From positions 38,626,001-38,690,000 of the forward strand of contig OZ231127.1 in the NCBI GenBank assembly GCA_965153355.1: 64,000 nucleotides of DNA. The letters run 5' to 3'. Both the position numbers and the translations under genes were made by a program. Source of the DNA: Flaccisagitta enflata (lineage: Eukaryota; Chaetognatha; Sagittoidea; Aphragmophora). This document shows, one piece after another, positions 52,300 through 63,640 of the stretch; positions within the stretch are counted from its first letter, which is position 1, and each line of letters opens with the position of its first letter. A model generated the notes under the pieces. It ran no database searches. It worked only from the letters and a program-made list of their open reading frames with translations, and was not told where the DNA came from.

Positions 52300-53370
52300 C
52301 CAAAAGCGGTATTGCCTCTATTGCCGCTCCTCCCTCTTCTTCCCTCCCTCTTCCATCCTCCTTTAGCTCCTCTGCCCCCACCTCTTGTTCCGCTACCTCT
52401 CACCGTCCATTCTCATACAAATCTTCCGCCGTCGCCTCTGCTGCCGCTACCTAGCTCCTCTCATCCTCCTACCTCGTCCGCCGTTGCCTCTATTGCCGCT
52501 ACCTGCTCCATATCATGCCCCTAGACCTCTTTTGCCGCCGCCGCTACTGCCACCACTAAAGGTAGCGGCAATAGAGGTGTAAAAAGATGTTAATGGGGTA
52601 GGTAGAGGCAGCAGAGGTAGAGATCAAAACCCCCTAAACCTCTTCCGCCGCCGCCGCTATTGCCGCAACTTTGGATACATCTTATAAAAAAAAAAGAAAT
52701 TCCAGTGTCAGTAGCAGCACTAGTAGCGGCGGTGGAAGAGGTGTCCAGGCATTATATGGGGTGGGTAGCGGCACTAGCGGCAGTAGCGGAGGTGTAGGGG
52801 CATGGTATGGGTTAGGTAGCGGCACTAGCGGCGGCGGCGGAAGAGTTGAAGGGGCATAATTTGGGTTAGGTAGCGGCAGTAGCGGCGGCGGCGGAAAAGG
52901 TATAGGGGCATGATTTGTGCTAGGTAGCTGCACTAGCGGCGGAGGTGTAGGAGCATAGTATGAGGTAGGTAGCGGCACTGCGGCAGCGGCAGAGGTAGGG
53001 GCTTGATTTGGGTAGAAGCACGACCAGTATGGCATGCAGAAGAGGTACACAGGCACATGGGGTAGGTGAGAGGCAGTGCGACGGCGGAGGAGGTGTGGGC
53101 ATGCATGGAGTAGGTAGCGGCACTAGGCGGCGGGTGAAGTGGCATAGGGGCATGATTTGGGGTAGGTAGCGGCACTAGCGGCAGCAGCGGAAAAGGTGTA
53201 GGGGGTAGAAAGGATAAATGAGGATAGGTAGAGGCAGTATAGTTGTTGGCAGAAGAGGTTAAGGGGATGGAAAGGATGTCAAAGGGTAGGTAGAAGCAGA
53301 GGTAGCGGCGGTGGAAGAGGTAAAGGGGATGGAAAGGATGCTGGGAGGTAGGAAGAGACAGAAAAGGGAA
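52300..53370. repeat. GCC/GGC minisatellite with inverted halves
   Basis: 52312-52560 is pyrimidine-rich (GCCGCTACCT, CTCTGCC). After about 52560 the complement dominates, as units of roughly 60 bp with GGTAGCGGCACTAGCGGC and GGTGTAGGGGCATGAT. A second small strand switch lies at 52626-52670. No frame is convincing as a gene. Confidence 0.8.
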
Positions 53371-53487
53371 GTAAAAGAAACCAGGGTGGACCGCTGGTTG
53401 TCACTGCCTCCTTTTTTTCAACCATCGATTGGATTTTGCTTACTATCTCCGACTACCGGCATGCATGGTGCGTCGGTCCACAGCATC

Positions 53488-53585
53488 ATTTTAGTCGCGT
53501 GCAAACGGCTACACAGTGGTCTGTCGGTCCCTCCGTCCGTCTATACATTGGTCCGTCCTTCCGTCCCTCCTTCCATCCATCGAAA
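53488..53585 (-). mobile_element. Family A 3' end fragment
   Basis: TTTTAGTCGCGTGCAAACGG and a GTCCCTCCGTCCGTC tract; no 5' end found. Confidence 0.5.
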
Positions 53586-53744
53586 ATATCATTGAAGTTG
53601 TAGCAATAAAACAAGCAATTTTAGTTATTCTTATGATCAATTTCATATTGTAATTATGACTTGATGCAATTATGTTCTCATGTGATTTTGTAATTTTGTA
53701 AATATGTTTCCATGAAATCATGTAGTTATGTGTTCATGAAATTA

Positions 53745-54718
53745 CAGGGTCTTCAATCTCGACTGGGAAAAAGTGTTAAGCTTTTGCTCTCAGCTGCTTC
53801 TTCTCACTAGTCTGGAATTTATTTTCTTTTATAGTACTATGTTTGACGTTTTTCATGTCAAAATTTCACTGGTCTGTGTCAAATGTTTTGTCCACAACAT
53901 CAATTTGAAGTAAAATAAGTATTTGTGGCTATAACCATGGCAAAAAAAAAAGTAGACAACTTATTTAGCTTATTTCTGCTGATCTGACAATATAAAATAT
54001 AAAAAATCCATGGCCGTTTAAAAGATCTTCAAAAGATCTTTCAAATGCGACGTTGCTGGTAGTTCTAGCTTTATTCGGTTAGAAATGGCACAAGAATGAA
54101 TGAAAACATTGCCATATTTAATTTTACAATTCAACTGTATTCAGAAGGTTTTGATAAGAAGTAGTTCACTTTGACGAGCTCTAACTTTTAAACGGTTTGA
54201 GTTACAGATCTGGGATTGGTCTTGAATGAAAGAAAATTCAAAAATCTTTAAAAATACCTTGAAAAAAAAAGTTCACAAAGATTTTTTTCAATGTTTTGTT
54301 ATGAACTAACAAAAAGGAACAGCTTTTTCATCGTGGTTTTTTGAGTCTTGACCATCTACTTTTTATCCTTCTGTCATTTCTAAACGAATAAAGCTACAAC
54401 ATCCAGCATGGTCCCATTTTAAAGATCTTTTGAAGAGCTTTAAAACAGTCATGGATTTTGCTATGATTTTCCCATTGGATGAATGTGAAACATTGAAAAA
54501 GATTTTGTCTCTTTTTTTTTTTTGCCATAGTTATCTGAAAATGCTTGTTTTTCTTTAAATTGATGTTGTGGTCAAAGCATTTAACACAGATTAATGAAAT
54601 TTTGACACAATAAACGTCAAACATAGTACTATAAAAGAAAACAAATTCCAGACTAGTGAGAAGAAGCGGCTGAGAGCAAAAGCTTAACACTTTTTCCCAG
54701 TCGAGATTGAAGACCCTG
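53745..54718. mobile_element. Tc1/mariner-like element with long inverted arms (974 bp)
   Basis: The arms of about 190 bp match closely, starting CAGGGTCTTCAATCTCGACT on the left and its complement on the right, and are flanked by TA on both sides (53743-53744 and 54719-54720). CA ends with TA duplications suggest Tc1/mariner. A family E inverted repeat occupies the centre, so no transposase gene is present. Confidence 0.75.
53931..54534. mobile_element. Family E copy 3 nested in the Tc1-like element
   Basis: ATAACCATGGCAAAAAAAAA on the left and TTTTTTGCCATAGTTAT on the right, with paired inner phrases around AAAGATCTTTTGAAGAGC. It lies centrally within 53745-54718. Confidence 0.6.
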
Positions 54719-55015
54719 TATGTATGTAGCGGAATTTGGAACACGCTATTGTTGGCCAGTTGAGCTTGTTTTCTCTCCCCCCCCCTCCTTAAAAGACTCT
54801 ATACTCAAAAAGAAAAGCCTTACCATGAATAATAAACTTGGTGCTCCTCGTGTAGGAGCAACTATAACAAGAAATCCGCAGAGGAGGGTAACACAGAGGA
54901 AGAGCGGACCGGAATGGAAATGAATCAAAAATTCAAATTGACCATTCCGTCTTCACAAAATCGAGAGGGTCATATCCGGGGTGAGACGTGCAACCAACCA
55001 TCTGGACTGTAAAGA

Positions 55016-55216
<201 letters not shown>

Positions 55217-55350
55217 ACTCAGACATAGCAACAGACAAGCAAACTGACAAACAAATGTTTCTCTCATATACCTTCATAGACTCAATGAAAACGGACCGAC
55301 AAACATTTAGACCCATAAACTAACAGATAAATAAATGGATTGACAGACAA

Positions 55351-55530
<180 letters not shown>

Positions 55531-55951
55531 GAATGTTGACCGTCCAGAGGGGGAAAAAAATTGAGATGACTGTTAATCGGCGGAAAGAGAACAATGTGAT
55601 TCCGGGGTGCGGCGGAAATAAACGGACACGATGACAACGACGATGACGAAGACGACGACAATGACGATGACGAAGACGATGTCAGCGACGAAAACAACCA
55701 TCGAAGACGACAATTACCGCGAGGCGACAAACGACGCCGACAACAAAGACGATAAAGATCAACGATGACGACGAGTGTGAAAGAGTGAAAGTAAAACTGA
55801 AGAATAATTGACACAGAGTCACATCAAACACAGTGCGCCAAAAGTAAACCTAGATGCCCAGTAATAAGATATCACGATACACTTTCAATTCACTTTCAAA
55901 GAATCTGTTTCTGTGCAGAAGATTACTCTTAACTTTCATTAGCGGGTGGTT
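55531..55951. other. Unassigned sequence with GAC-rich patch
   Basis: GACGA-type triplets at 55627-55780, no gene seen. Confidence 0.4.
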
Positions 55952-56303
55952 ACTACGTCCCATGAACCGCCCCAAACTTCGACGCTGACTCTCACCAATC
56001 TTACCATGGTTGAGGCTTGGTAAAAAAACATCCCATGCAAAATTTCAGGCCTCTGGAACAGCAGGAACCTTTGTCAGGGTGACCATGAAGTTTCCATAGA
56101 AACCTATGGCAGAGACAATATTTGCATAATAGAAATATTGATTCCAATGCTAATTCAATACAAACTTCAGCCTCACCCTGACGAAGGTTCCTGCTATCTC
56201 AGAGGCCCAAAATTTTGCATGGAATGTTTTTTTACCAAGCCTCAACTGTGGTAAGATTGGTGAGAGCCATAGTCAAAGTTTGGGGCGCTTCACGGGACGT
56301 AGT
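55952..56303. mobile_element. Foldback MITE (352 bp)
   Basis: ACTACGTCCC and GGGACGTAGT are the ends. Arms of about 140 bp pair with few mismatches (left CACCAATCTTACCATGGTTG, right CAACTGTGGTAAGATTGGTG). GGTT flanks both sides (55948-55951 and 56304-56307), a possible 4-bp target duplication. Superfamily not assigned. Confidence 0.7.
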
Positions 56304-56339
56304 GGTTACTTAACAATCATCATTAGAGGAGAATAGTCG

Positions 56340-56925
56340 CAAAAGCGTTAGATGGTCAGCGGTACCCTAGCCCCTATGTGAGTATATGTTGATGTGTGAT
56401 GGTGAGAGGGGCAGCGGCCCTAAAGGGGCCGATGACCTATGCTCAGTAATTTTTGAGGATCTAGGCTTGAAAGTGAGCATCAATAATGAGATTTGAGCCT
56501 TGAGGGTGTGATTTGAGCCTTGAGGCTGAAATTTGAGGCTTGAGGTTGGGATTTGAGCCTTGAGGTTGGGATATGAGCCTAGAGGCTGGGATCTGAGCTT
56601 TGAGGCTCGGATTTGAGCCCCAAGGCTGGGATTTGAGCCCCAAGGCTGGGATTTAAACTTTGAGGCTGGGATTTGAGCCTTCAGGTTGAGATTTGAGCCC
56701 TGAGGCTAGGATTTGAGCCTTGAGGCTAAAATTTAGGCCGTGAGGCTAGAATTTGGGCCTCAAGGTAGGGATTTGAGCCTCAAGACTAGAATATGAGCTT
56801 TGAAGGGGGTGGACGGAGAAGAAGGAGGAGGAGAAGGAGAAGGAGGAAAATTTTCTCCTGTGTGAAAGCAAAGGTAATCGGCCCTGGGGCTGCTGCCCAA
56901 AAAGGACAAGGAATGTAGTGTCAAG
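56340..56925. mobile_element. Family C element 4 (direct 20-bp array)
   Basis: Head GCAAAAGCGTTAGATGGTCA, GGGGCAGCGGCCC, then about 17 units of GAGCCTTGAGGCTGGGATTT type, and tail GGGGCTGCTGCCCAAAAAGG at 56884-56903. Confidence 0.7.
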
Positions 56926-57630
56926 AGTCTCAGTTCAGGGTAAAAGACCTTTGCCATCTTATTTTGGTAAGAAATTTATGTGTTATCATCCATAATTTCA
57001 GAAAAACAGAAGTGGCTTTCTTAGTTGCATACCTACCGACCGACAGACAAACTCTGTGGCATGTGCAACAATTCATCCTATATTAATCTCATACAATTAT
57101 CAAAACAGAAACAGAACCTGAAGAAAATTTGAAAAAGATATGGACATGTAATGGACAAAAAAAAAAGACTTGAAGATTTGCGAACCACTAAAAAAAACTG
57201 TTTATATTCTTCTTTACGGTCATTTTCTTTTACTTATTCAGAACGTGGTCATCACATCTGGGGCACTGTGAAGCATCGTTGCTGAGTCTGCGAGAATAGT
57301 GAAACAATTGTGTCACCACCCAACTCAGGAAATGCGGTAAAATGACCGCGACCTCGAGATTTCAGTCAATTTCGCGGACAACATCGCGGTTGAAAACGAC
57401 ATTGAAAAGAGCGCCACGCGATCGACACAGAGATGCCGAGTTTTATGGCCTTACGGCTTCCTGACGTAATTGGGCTTTTACGCGTTTTACGCGTTTGATA
57501 GCAAGATGGTTCATTTCCCTTTTATCTACATCCCCGAAATGCCGCTCAGTTAGGATTCGCGTACGATGCAATTCGTGAAATATGGAATGACCATTTCTAT
57601 TTCCCTGTTTTTTTTTGGTCGTCCACATTG
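56926..57630. other. Unassigned sequence
   Basis: No gene recognised. It ends in CATTG, the target duplication of the next element. Confidence 0.4.
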
Positions 57631-58289
57631 CACAAAGGGTAGGGAGTTTTTTTTTAGTGCATATAGGGGCATTCTTTCTTTCATTATTTTTTTAGCTTCC
57701 ATTGTGCATTATAACCTGTCGGAGGTAGAGGAACATGATTTGGCTGAATTATCCCATTCCATGTACAGCTTATTGGAAGCCAAAGATAAGTTTCAGCTTA
57801 TATTTCAATAGAGAGAGAAAAAAATTCTATTCCCGCCTATTTCCGCCAAAAACTTTATACCAATATGTAGATCTTCTCATAACAAATCCAAATATGTAAT
57901 CTTTTCCTGCTACTTTTCTGCACTTTAAGAGAAAAAGCTCATGGAAAAATTGCTGCAAAGCAACTCTTTCTCAATCATTGGTGACCATTTTAGGGAAGAC
58001 GCCGTCAAATATAGATCTTGGTGATAACATCACACTCACAAACTGACCAATGAGAAACAAGGCACTACCAACCAGAGATTTGCCTCAGTTAAGGGTGATG
58101 TTAAGAGCCAGGTACTCTCTTGCTTTTGGTGCCTGTCATTGAATTCATCATCGATTTCTCACATTGTAATCACTGATCTTTTGTTGAGAACAACAAATAT
58201 GACATCTGTTAATGAATAGAAGAAGTTGTGAGTCTGATTTCTTCAAACAATTACTTTCAAGACTAAAAGGCAGATCTCTGCCCTTTGTG
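57631..58289 (+). mobile_element. Non-autonomous DNA transposon, Transib-like, copy 1
   Basis: 659 bp with ends CACAAAGGGTAG and CTGCCCTTTGTG, flanked by CATTG on both sides (57626-57630 and 58290-58294). A 5-bp duplication with CAC-starting ends is what Transib transposons show (family consensus CAC-W-R-T-G; here one base differs). Apart from a 53-codon stretch at its left side that I do not recognise, it codes for nothing. Confidence 0.75.
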
Positions 58290-58325
58290 CATTGGCGCAA
58301 TATTCGTGAATCTGTACAAAGACAC

Positions 58326-58492
58326 TTTTTCTAGTCACGCTTTGACGGTCGGTGGTCGTGTCCATCCATCCATCTGTCTGTCACACTTTTTACTTTTTCG
58401 GATCGCCGCTCCTACCCAAATACCCAAATGCTACCCCTGCCTACCCGCGTGCCCGTAACGCGACTGGGTTATCAATGTATCCGGCCTTGTTA
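58326..58492 (-). mobile_element. Family A copy 19, between the inverted pair
   Basis: Decayed hairpin TCTAGTCACGC at the 3' end, a GTCCATCCATCCATCTGTC tract, CTACCCGCGTGCC and CCGGCCTTGTT at the 5' end. Confidence 0.65.
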
Positions 58493-58798
58493 ACAAGTTC
58501 CCTAGAGTGAGCTTAGTCAAAAAGGGGATATATTCCATGTCTCTCTTGCAGTTACGTCGAATGTTGAGCAACATTTTCTTTCGAGGAGTTTCCATCAATG
58601 ACTCACCAAGTGAAGCACGCTCACAAGCAAGCCCACAACACTGGGTTGTAAGAGAAAGAAATTGCAAACAAGCGCAGTTACGTCAGAGTGACTGGCGTCG
58701 ACAAGTAGCAAAGGGAAATGCCCCATCGGTCTTGTTTTTCTGAGTGTCATTGCATCTTTACCAGAGATTCTGTCTGTTGATCGGTCATTCGCCCATTC

Positions 58799-59456
58799 CA
58801 CAAAGGGCAGAGATCTGCCTTTTAGTCTTGAAAGTAATTGTTTGAAGAAATCAGACTCACAACTTCTTCTATTCATTAACAGATGTCATATTTGTTGTTC
58901 TCAACAAAAGATCAGTGATTACAATGTGAGAAATCGATGATGAATTCAATGACAGGCACCAAAAGCAAGAGAGTACCTGGCTCTTAACATCACCCTTAAC
59001 TGAGGCAAATCTCTGGTTGGTAGTGCCTTGTTTCTCATTGGTCAGTTTGTGAGTGTGATGTTATCACCAAGATCTATATTTGACGGCGTCTTCCCTAAAA
59101 TGGTCACCAATGATTGAGAAAGAGTTGCTTTGCAGCAATTTTTCCATGAGCTTTTTCTCTTAAAGTGCAGAAAAGTAGCAGGAAAAGATTACATATTTGG
59201 ATTTGTTATGAGAAGATCTACATATTGGTATAAAGTTTTTGGCGGAAATAGGCGGGAATAGAATTTTTTTCTCTCTCTATTGAAATATAAGCTGAAACTT
59301 ATCTTTGGCTTCCAATAAGCTGTACATGGAATGGGATAATTCAGCCAAATCATGTTCCTCTACCTCCGACAGGTTATAATGCACAATGGAAGCTAAAAAA
59401 ATAATGAAAGAAAGAATGCCCCTATATGCACTAAAAAAAACTCCCTGCCCTTTGTG
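58799..59456 (-). mobile_element. Non-autonomous DNA transposon, Transib-like, copy 2
   Basis: 658 bp, nearly identical to 57631-58289 in opposite orientation. Both 12-bp ends are perfect (CACAAAGGGCAG and complement). The flank CATTC at 58794-58798 recurs at 59457-59461. A different target duplication from copy 1 shows an independent insertion rather than an inverted segmental copy. Confidence 0.8.
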
Positions 59457-59778
59457 CATTCCATACTGTCTTCTTTCCAGCTTGGCCATCATTTCTTTTC
59501 TCCCAACATTAGAAAAATCAGAAGCGACTCTTTCAGCGTTTTCAATTCCCGCAATAATAGTCAGAAAATACGCATCCAATCTGGACGAACAAAAAAACGC
59601 CAACAGTTCTTATCCCCCTCCATCATTATTTTGGCGGTCCATGTTTTTTTCAGCTTCGTTTGGAAAATTGAAATTAATTACTGATTTAATCTGTGAAGTT
59701 GAACTGCGTATGAGAACGAAGTTGATAACTTGCTTTTATAGGCCAACCTTTTTTCAGAGTGGCTTCTGACTTCTCTAA

Positions 59779-59986
59779 TGCAAAGGATACACGGTCAATA
59801 AGTAGTCGCTTGCGGGTGGGCAGGGGCAAGAATATGAGTGGGCAAGCGCTGTACTATGGGTGGGCGGGGGTTATAACGATCAGAAATTACTCTTTCGGCC
59901 GGTTTCGCGTCATCCAAAAGGTTCGCGTTCCCTATCTTCCTACGGACACAGCCTCATTTAGAGTCGCTTAGCAAGCTTCTAAAAAA
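59779..59986 (+). mobile_element. Family A copy 20, TTGC-type
   Basis: GGATACACGGTCAATAAGT, motif AGTCGCTTGC at 59804-59813, GGGTGGGCAGGGG, and hairpin AGTCGCTTAGCAAGCTTCT at 59962-59980 followed by A6. Closest to copies 3 and 16. Confidence 0.7.
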
Positions 59987-60329
59987 TGCGAAATGTTTTT
60001 GAAATTTCGTCCATTTCGAAAGAGTTTTTTTACCCATTGCCTTCAAAAATGAGCTCCATAAATGTGCTCCAAAAATGAGCGTGAAGTTGGAGGGAAAGTT
60101 CGACCAAATCATCTTGTCTTACTGTTACCATTCTTATCTGCGCACGCGGAATTTGAGGGTGCTTTCTGTTGAGTCATCGTTGATTCCATAACCATACCAG
60201 AAGTTTCTCTTTCTCTGCCTCGTCACGTGATAATTGGGAAGATAGGATGACCAAATGCCTACGCAACTGACCATAAATCGTTTAAGCGGCAGTATTTATG
60301 TCAAATCCATCCATCCCTCTCGCCATCTC

Positions 60330-60330
<1 letters not shown>

Positions 60331-60381
<51 letters not shown>
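60331..60381. repeat. (CT)n microsatellite
   Basis: CT tract. Confidence 0.96.
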
Positions 60382-60387
<6 letters not shown>

Positions 60388-60549
60388 TAAGCTCCTGTAA
60401 AACTTTGTAAGGTTGAAAAAGGTCAAAAATTTCAGAATTACAAAGCGCAACCGTGTCCATTGCATGCCTTTCTGCACATGAACGTCTGTCTGTCTGTGTC
60501 TAAATGTCTATCTGTGTGTTTGCCTGTATGTGTATGCCTGTCTGTTTTT

Positions 60550-60553
<4 letters not shown>

Positions 60554-60621
<68 letters not shown>
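60554..60621. repeat. (CT)n microsatellite
   Basis: CT tract, preceded by degraded CTGTCTGT units. Confidence 0.96.
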
Positions 60622-60626
<5 letters not shown>

Positions 60627-60763
60627 TTTTTGTCTCTGTTCCTCTGTCTCTCTGTCTATCTCTTCTGCGTCCTTAACTACTGGCAACTCGAATTCTAAAT
60701 GTGATCTTGGATTTGTAATAATTTTTCTATGTCATCGTCTTTTTTCTTTTAAAAACGATAAAA

Positions 60764-60782
60764 ACAACAACAACAACAACAA

Positions 60783-60868
<86 letters not shown>
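60764..60868. repeat. (CAA)n microsatellite
   Basis: CAA triplets with one AAAAAC interruption. The poly-Asn frame is spurious. Confidence 0.97.
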
Positions 60869-60961
60869 TGCAATCTAGCGAATAAAAGCTACGTCATGAC
60901 ACGATTTGCCGTGCACCACAACGTGACGGCTTAGGACGACTTAACTTGTACGGATTGATTG

Positions 60962-61122
<161 letters not shown>

Positions 61123-61214
61123 GAACATTTTCAAAGAAGACAAACGAATATTTTATGGAGAAAGAGACAAACAAACTAACAAACAAAAAAGAGACAAATA
61201 GACAGATAGACAAA

Positions 61215-61230
61215 GAAAGAAAGAAAGAAA

Positions 61231-61266
<36 letters not shown>

Positions 61267-61270
61267 ACAA

Positions 61271-61331
<61 letters not shown>

Positions 61332-61358
61332 AAAGAAAGAAAGAAAGAAAGAAAGAAA

Positions 61359-61413
<55 letters not shown>

Positions 61414-61462
61414 GAAAAAAAAGAAAGAAAAGAAAGAAAAGAAAGAAAAGAAAGAAAAGAAA
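61215..61462. repeat. (AAGC)n and (AAAG)n array
   Basis: AAGC at 61231-61331, then AAAG to about 61410 and an A-rich AAAAG stretch up to the inserted family A copy. Confidence 0.96.
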
Positions 61463-61641
61463 AACAAGGCCGGATACACGGCCAATACCAGTCGCGGACG
61501 GGTGGGCAGGGGCGGAAATGCGTGTTTTCCCACTTTTCGACTCGAGCGTGACGGACCGACCAACCGACCGACCAACCGACCAACCAACCGACGGATGGAC
61601 GGACAAAGCCTCTTATACAGTCGCTAGTCCGCGACTAAAAA
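61463..61641 (+). mobile_element. Family A copy 21, inserted in an AAAG array
   Basis: Full length: AACAAGGCCGGATACAC, motif AGTCGCGGAC at 61490-61499, GGGTGGGCAGGGGCGG, GACCAACC/GACC tract at 61554-61602, hairpin AGTCGCTAGTCCGCGACT at 61619-61636 and A5. AAAG repeats lie directly on both sides, so it landed inside a purine microsatellite. Confidence 0.85.
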
Positions 61642-61833
<192 letters not shown>

Positions 61834-62958
61834 AACCGGAGATTTTTCTCGAAATCCCTCTGCCATCGCCACGTCGCGTCGTCTGCAGTGACGTGTATGC
61901 TGTTCGAGAAGCGTCTTAAGAGGGCGCGACTTAATCTGGCGTCTGACATCGCGTCTTAGTGTCTCTGCGTCTTCGTACATAACGTCTGATGATGATGTGT
62001 CAAGACTCAAGAGGGCACATTGTACATCTCATGATTTCGCTTGCGTAGCGCCTGATGAATCTGTCTGAACATGTCAAGAGCATGATGAATGACAGCTTTT
62101 TTTTTTCCTCTCTCCAGCCTGGCGTTATATTTCTTTTCTTTGAATTACATGATCATGTTTAAGTCCAGGGGAGGCAAGGATTTCTGCAATCAAACGAAGA
62201 ACGACAAAAACGAATAATTGCGGATCTGTGTGGCTCTTCTCGGATCTTGGTGGCTTACCTCCAAGGAGGCTAATCTAATATACGCCCGCGAGACCACATA
62301 CTCATACCCAAACATACGTACGCTACCACACCTTCGGTGTCAACGTGCGGTGAGCGGCACGAGAGGGTCTGGTCAACGGACCACTCGGCAATTAGATGTG
62401 TCTAAATGAGGGCAGGATGAGTGGGGATTTCAAGAGGATCTACTGCGTGAAATTGGGGAGGTTTAAGGTTAAAATGAGGTATCCTGGGGAGAACCCAATA
62501 AAGAGAGGGTCATTATGGTCAGAGGGGTTTATAGAGGTTTACAGAGGTTGTGAGAAGGGGCGATGTCGTATGGCTAAATGTGTGGTTGAAAAGGCTTTTG
62601 TCAACGAGTTTCCCCGTCGGGAACGAGAGGGGGTTTAAAAAACAATGCACAATCATTACGCGCGCGCCAACTCGGTCAAAGGAAAAACAAAAATAAGGCA
62701 AAACGGGACTCCTGTTAAGCCGATATCACTGTCTGGCTGCTTGTTACGATAGAATAGGTTAGCCTTTGCCTAGGCCTTGTTTTTTAACCATTCAAACAGT
62801 CAACAACAATGAAACGACCAAACAAACAACCAGACCGACGCATGTTATGTATTTTGAACTGAACAATCAGTTAAATCAATGGTTGCAGAAGCTCTTATAA
62901 CTTTTTTGGATTTCAAGAAATTGACACGATTCGATGACATCAGTCTGTTGACCTCTTG
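61834..62958. other. Unassigned sequence
   Basis: About 1.1 kb without repeat families I recognise. Short frames at 62218-62638 show no domain. Confidence 0.4.
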
Positions 62959-62959
62959 T

Positions 62960-63013
<54 letters not shown>
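62959..63013. repeat. (CT)n microsatellite
   Basis: CT tract. Confidence 0.97.
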
Positions 63014-63016
<3 letters not shown>

Positions 63017-63164
63017 ACATTTGTAAAAAAAGGGAAAGGAGAAAAACCTGGAATCAAGAATTTGAGCCGAAGACCAAATAAAAAACAACTGAAAGCTTGA
63101 CGAGGCGCCGTAGTGGAAATCTGCGGTTTATACAGCGAGAAATCGACAACTTGGACAATCCTTT

Positions 63165-63520
63165 GGCACAGTGTACCAAACATGTAACAAAGAAAGCAGA
63201 ATATGTGGCAAAGTGTACCAAACATGTAACAAAGATAGCAAAATGTTTGGCACAGTGTACCAAACATGTAACAAAGAAAGCAGAATATGTGGCATAGTGT
63301 ACCAAATATGTAACAAAGATAGCAAAATTTTGGCATAGTGTACCAAACATGTAACAAAGATGGCAGAATATGTGGCATAGTGTACCAAACATGTAACAAA
63401 GATAGCAGAGTATGTGGCTTAGTGTACCAATTATATAACAAAGATAGAAAAATATGTGGCATAGTGTACCAAAAATGTAAAAAGATAGCGAAATATGTGG
63501 CACAGCGTAAAAAATATGGT
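63165..63520. repeat. 42-bp minisatellite, about eight copies
   Basis: Unit core ACCAAACATGTAACAAAG then GCAGAATATGTGGC. Since 42 is a multiple of three, frames stay open on both strands (14-residue repeats, for example CTKHVTK). No gene features support translation. Confidence 0.9.
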
Positions 63521-63640
63521 CACAAGATGGCGCACAGAAGATTCCTCTCAAATGTGTCGATTCATTAGTCCATCAGTGTTTTTTTCTCTCTCAATTCTTG
63601 TATAAATATTGGGCCTTCAGTTAATTCAGATCTACTTTTA

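Noticed and set aside
57566-57811. 81-codon frame entering the Transib-like element
   Set aside because: Half lies in unique flanking DNA and half in the element; the shared half also appears joined to a different flank at 59277-59603, so the frame is accidental.
61978-62010. CTGATGA as a hammerhead ribozyme core
   Set aside because: No GAAA box or self-complementary stem II follows; other CTGATGA matches in the window fail too.
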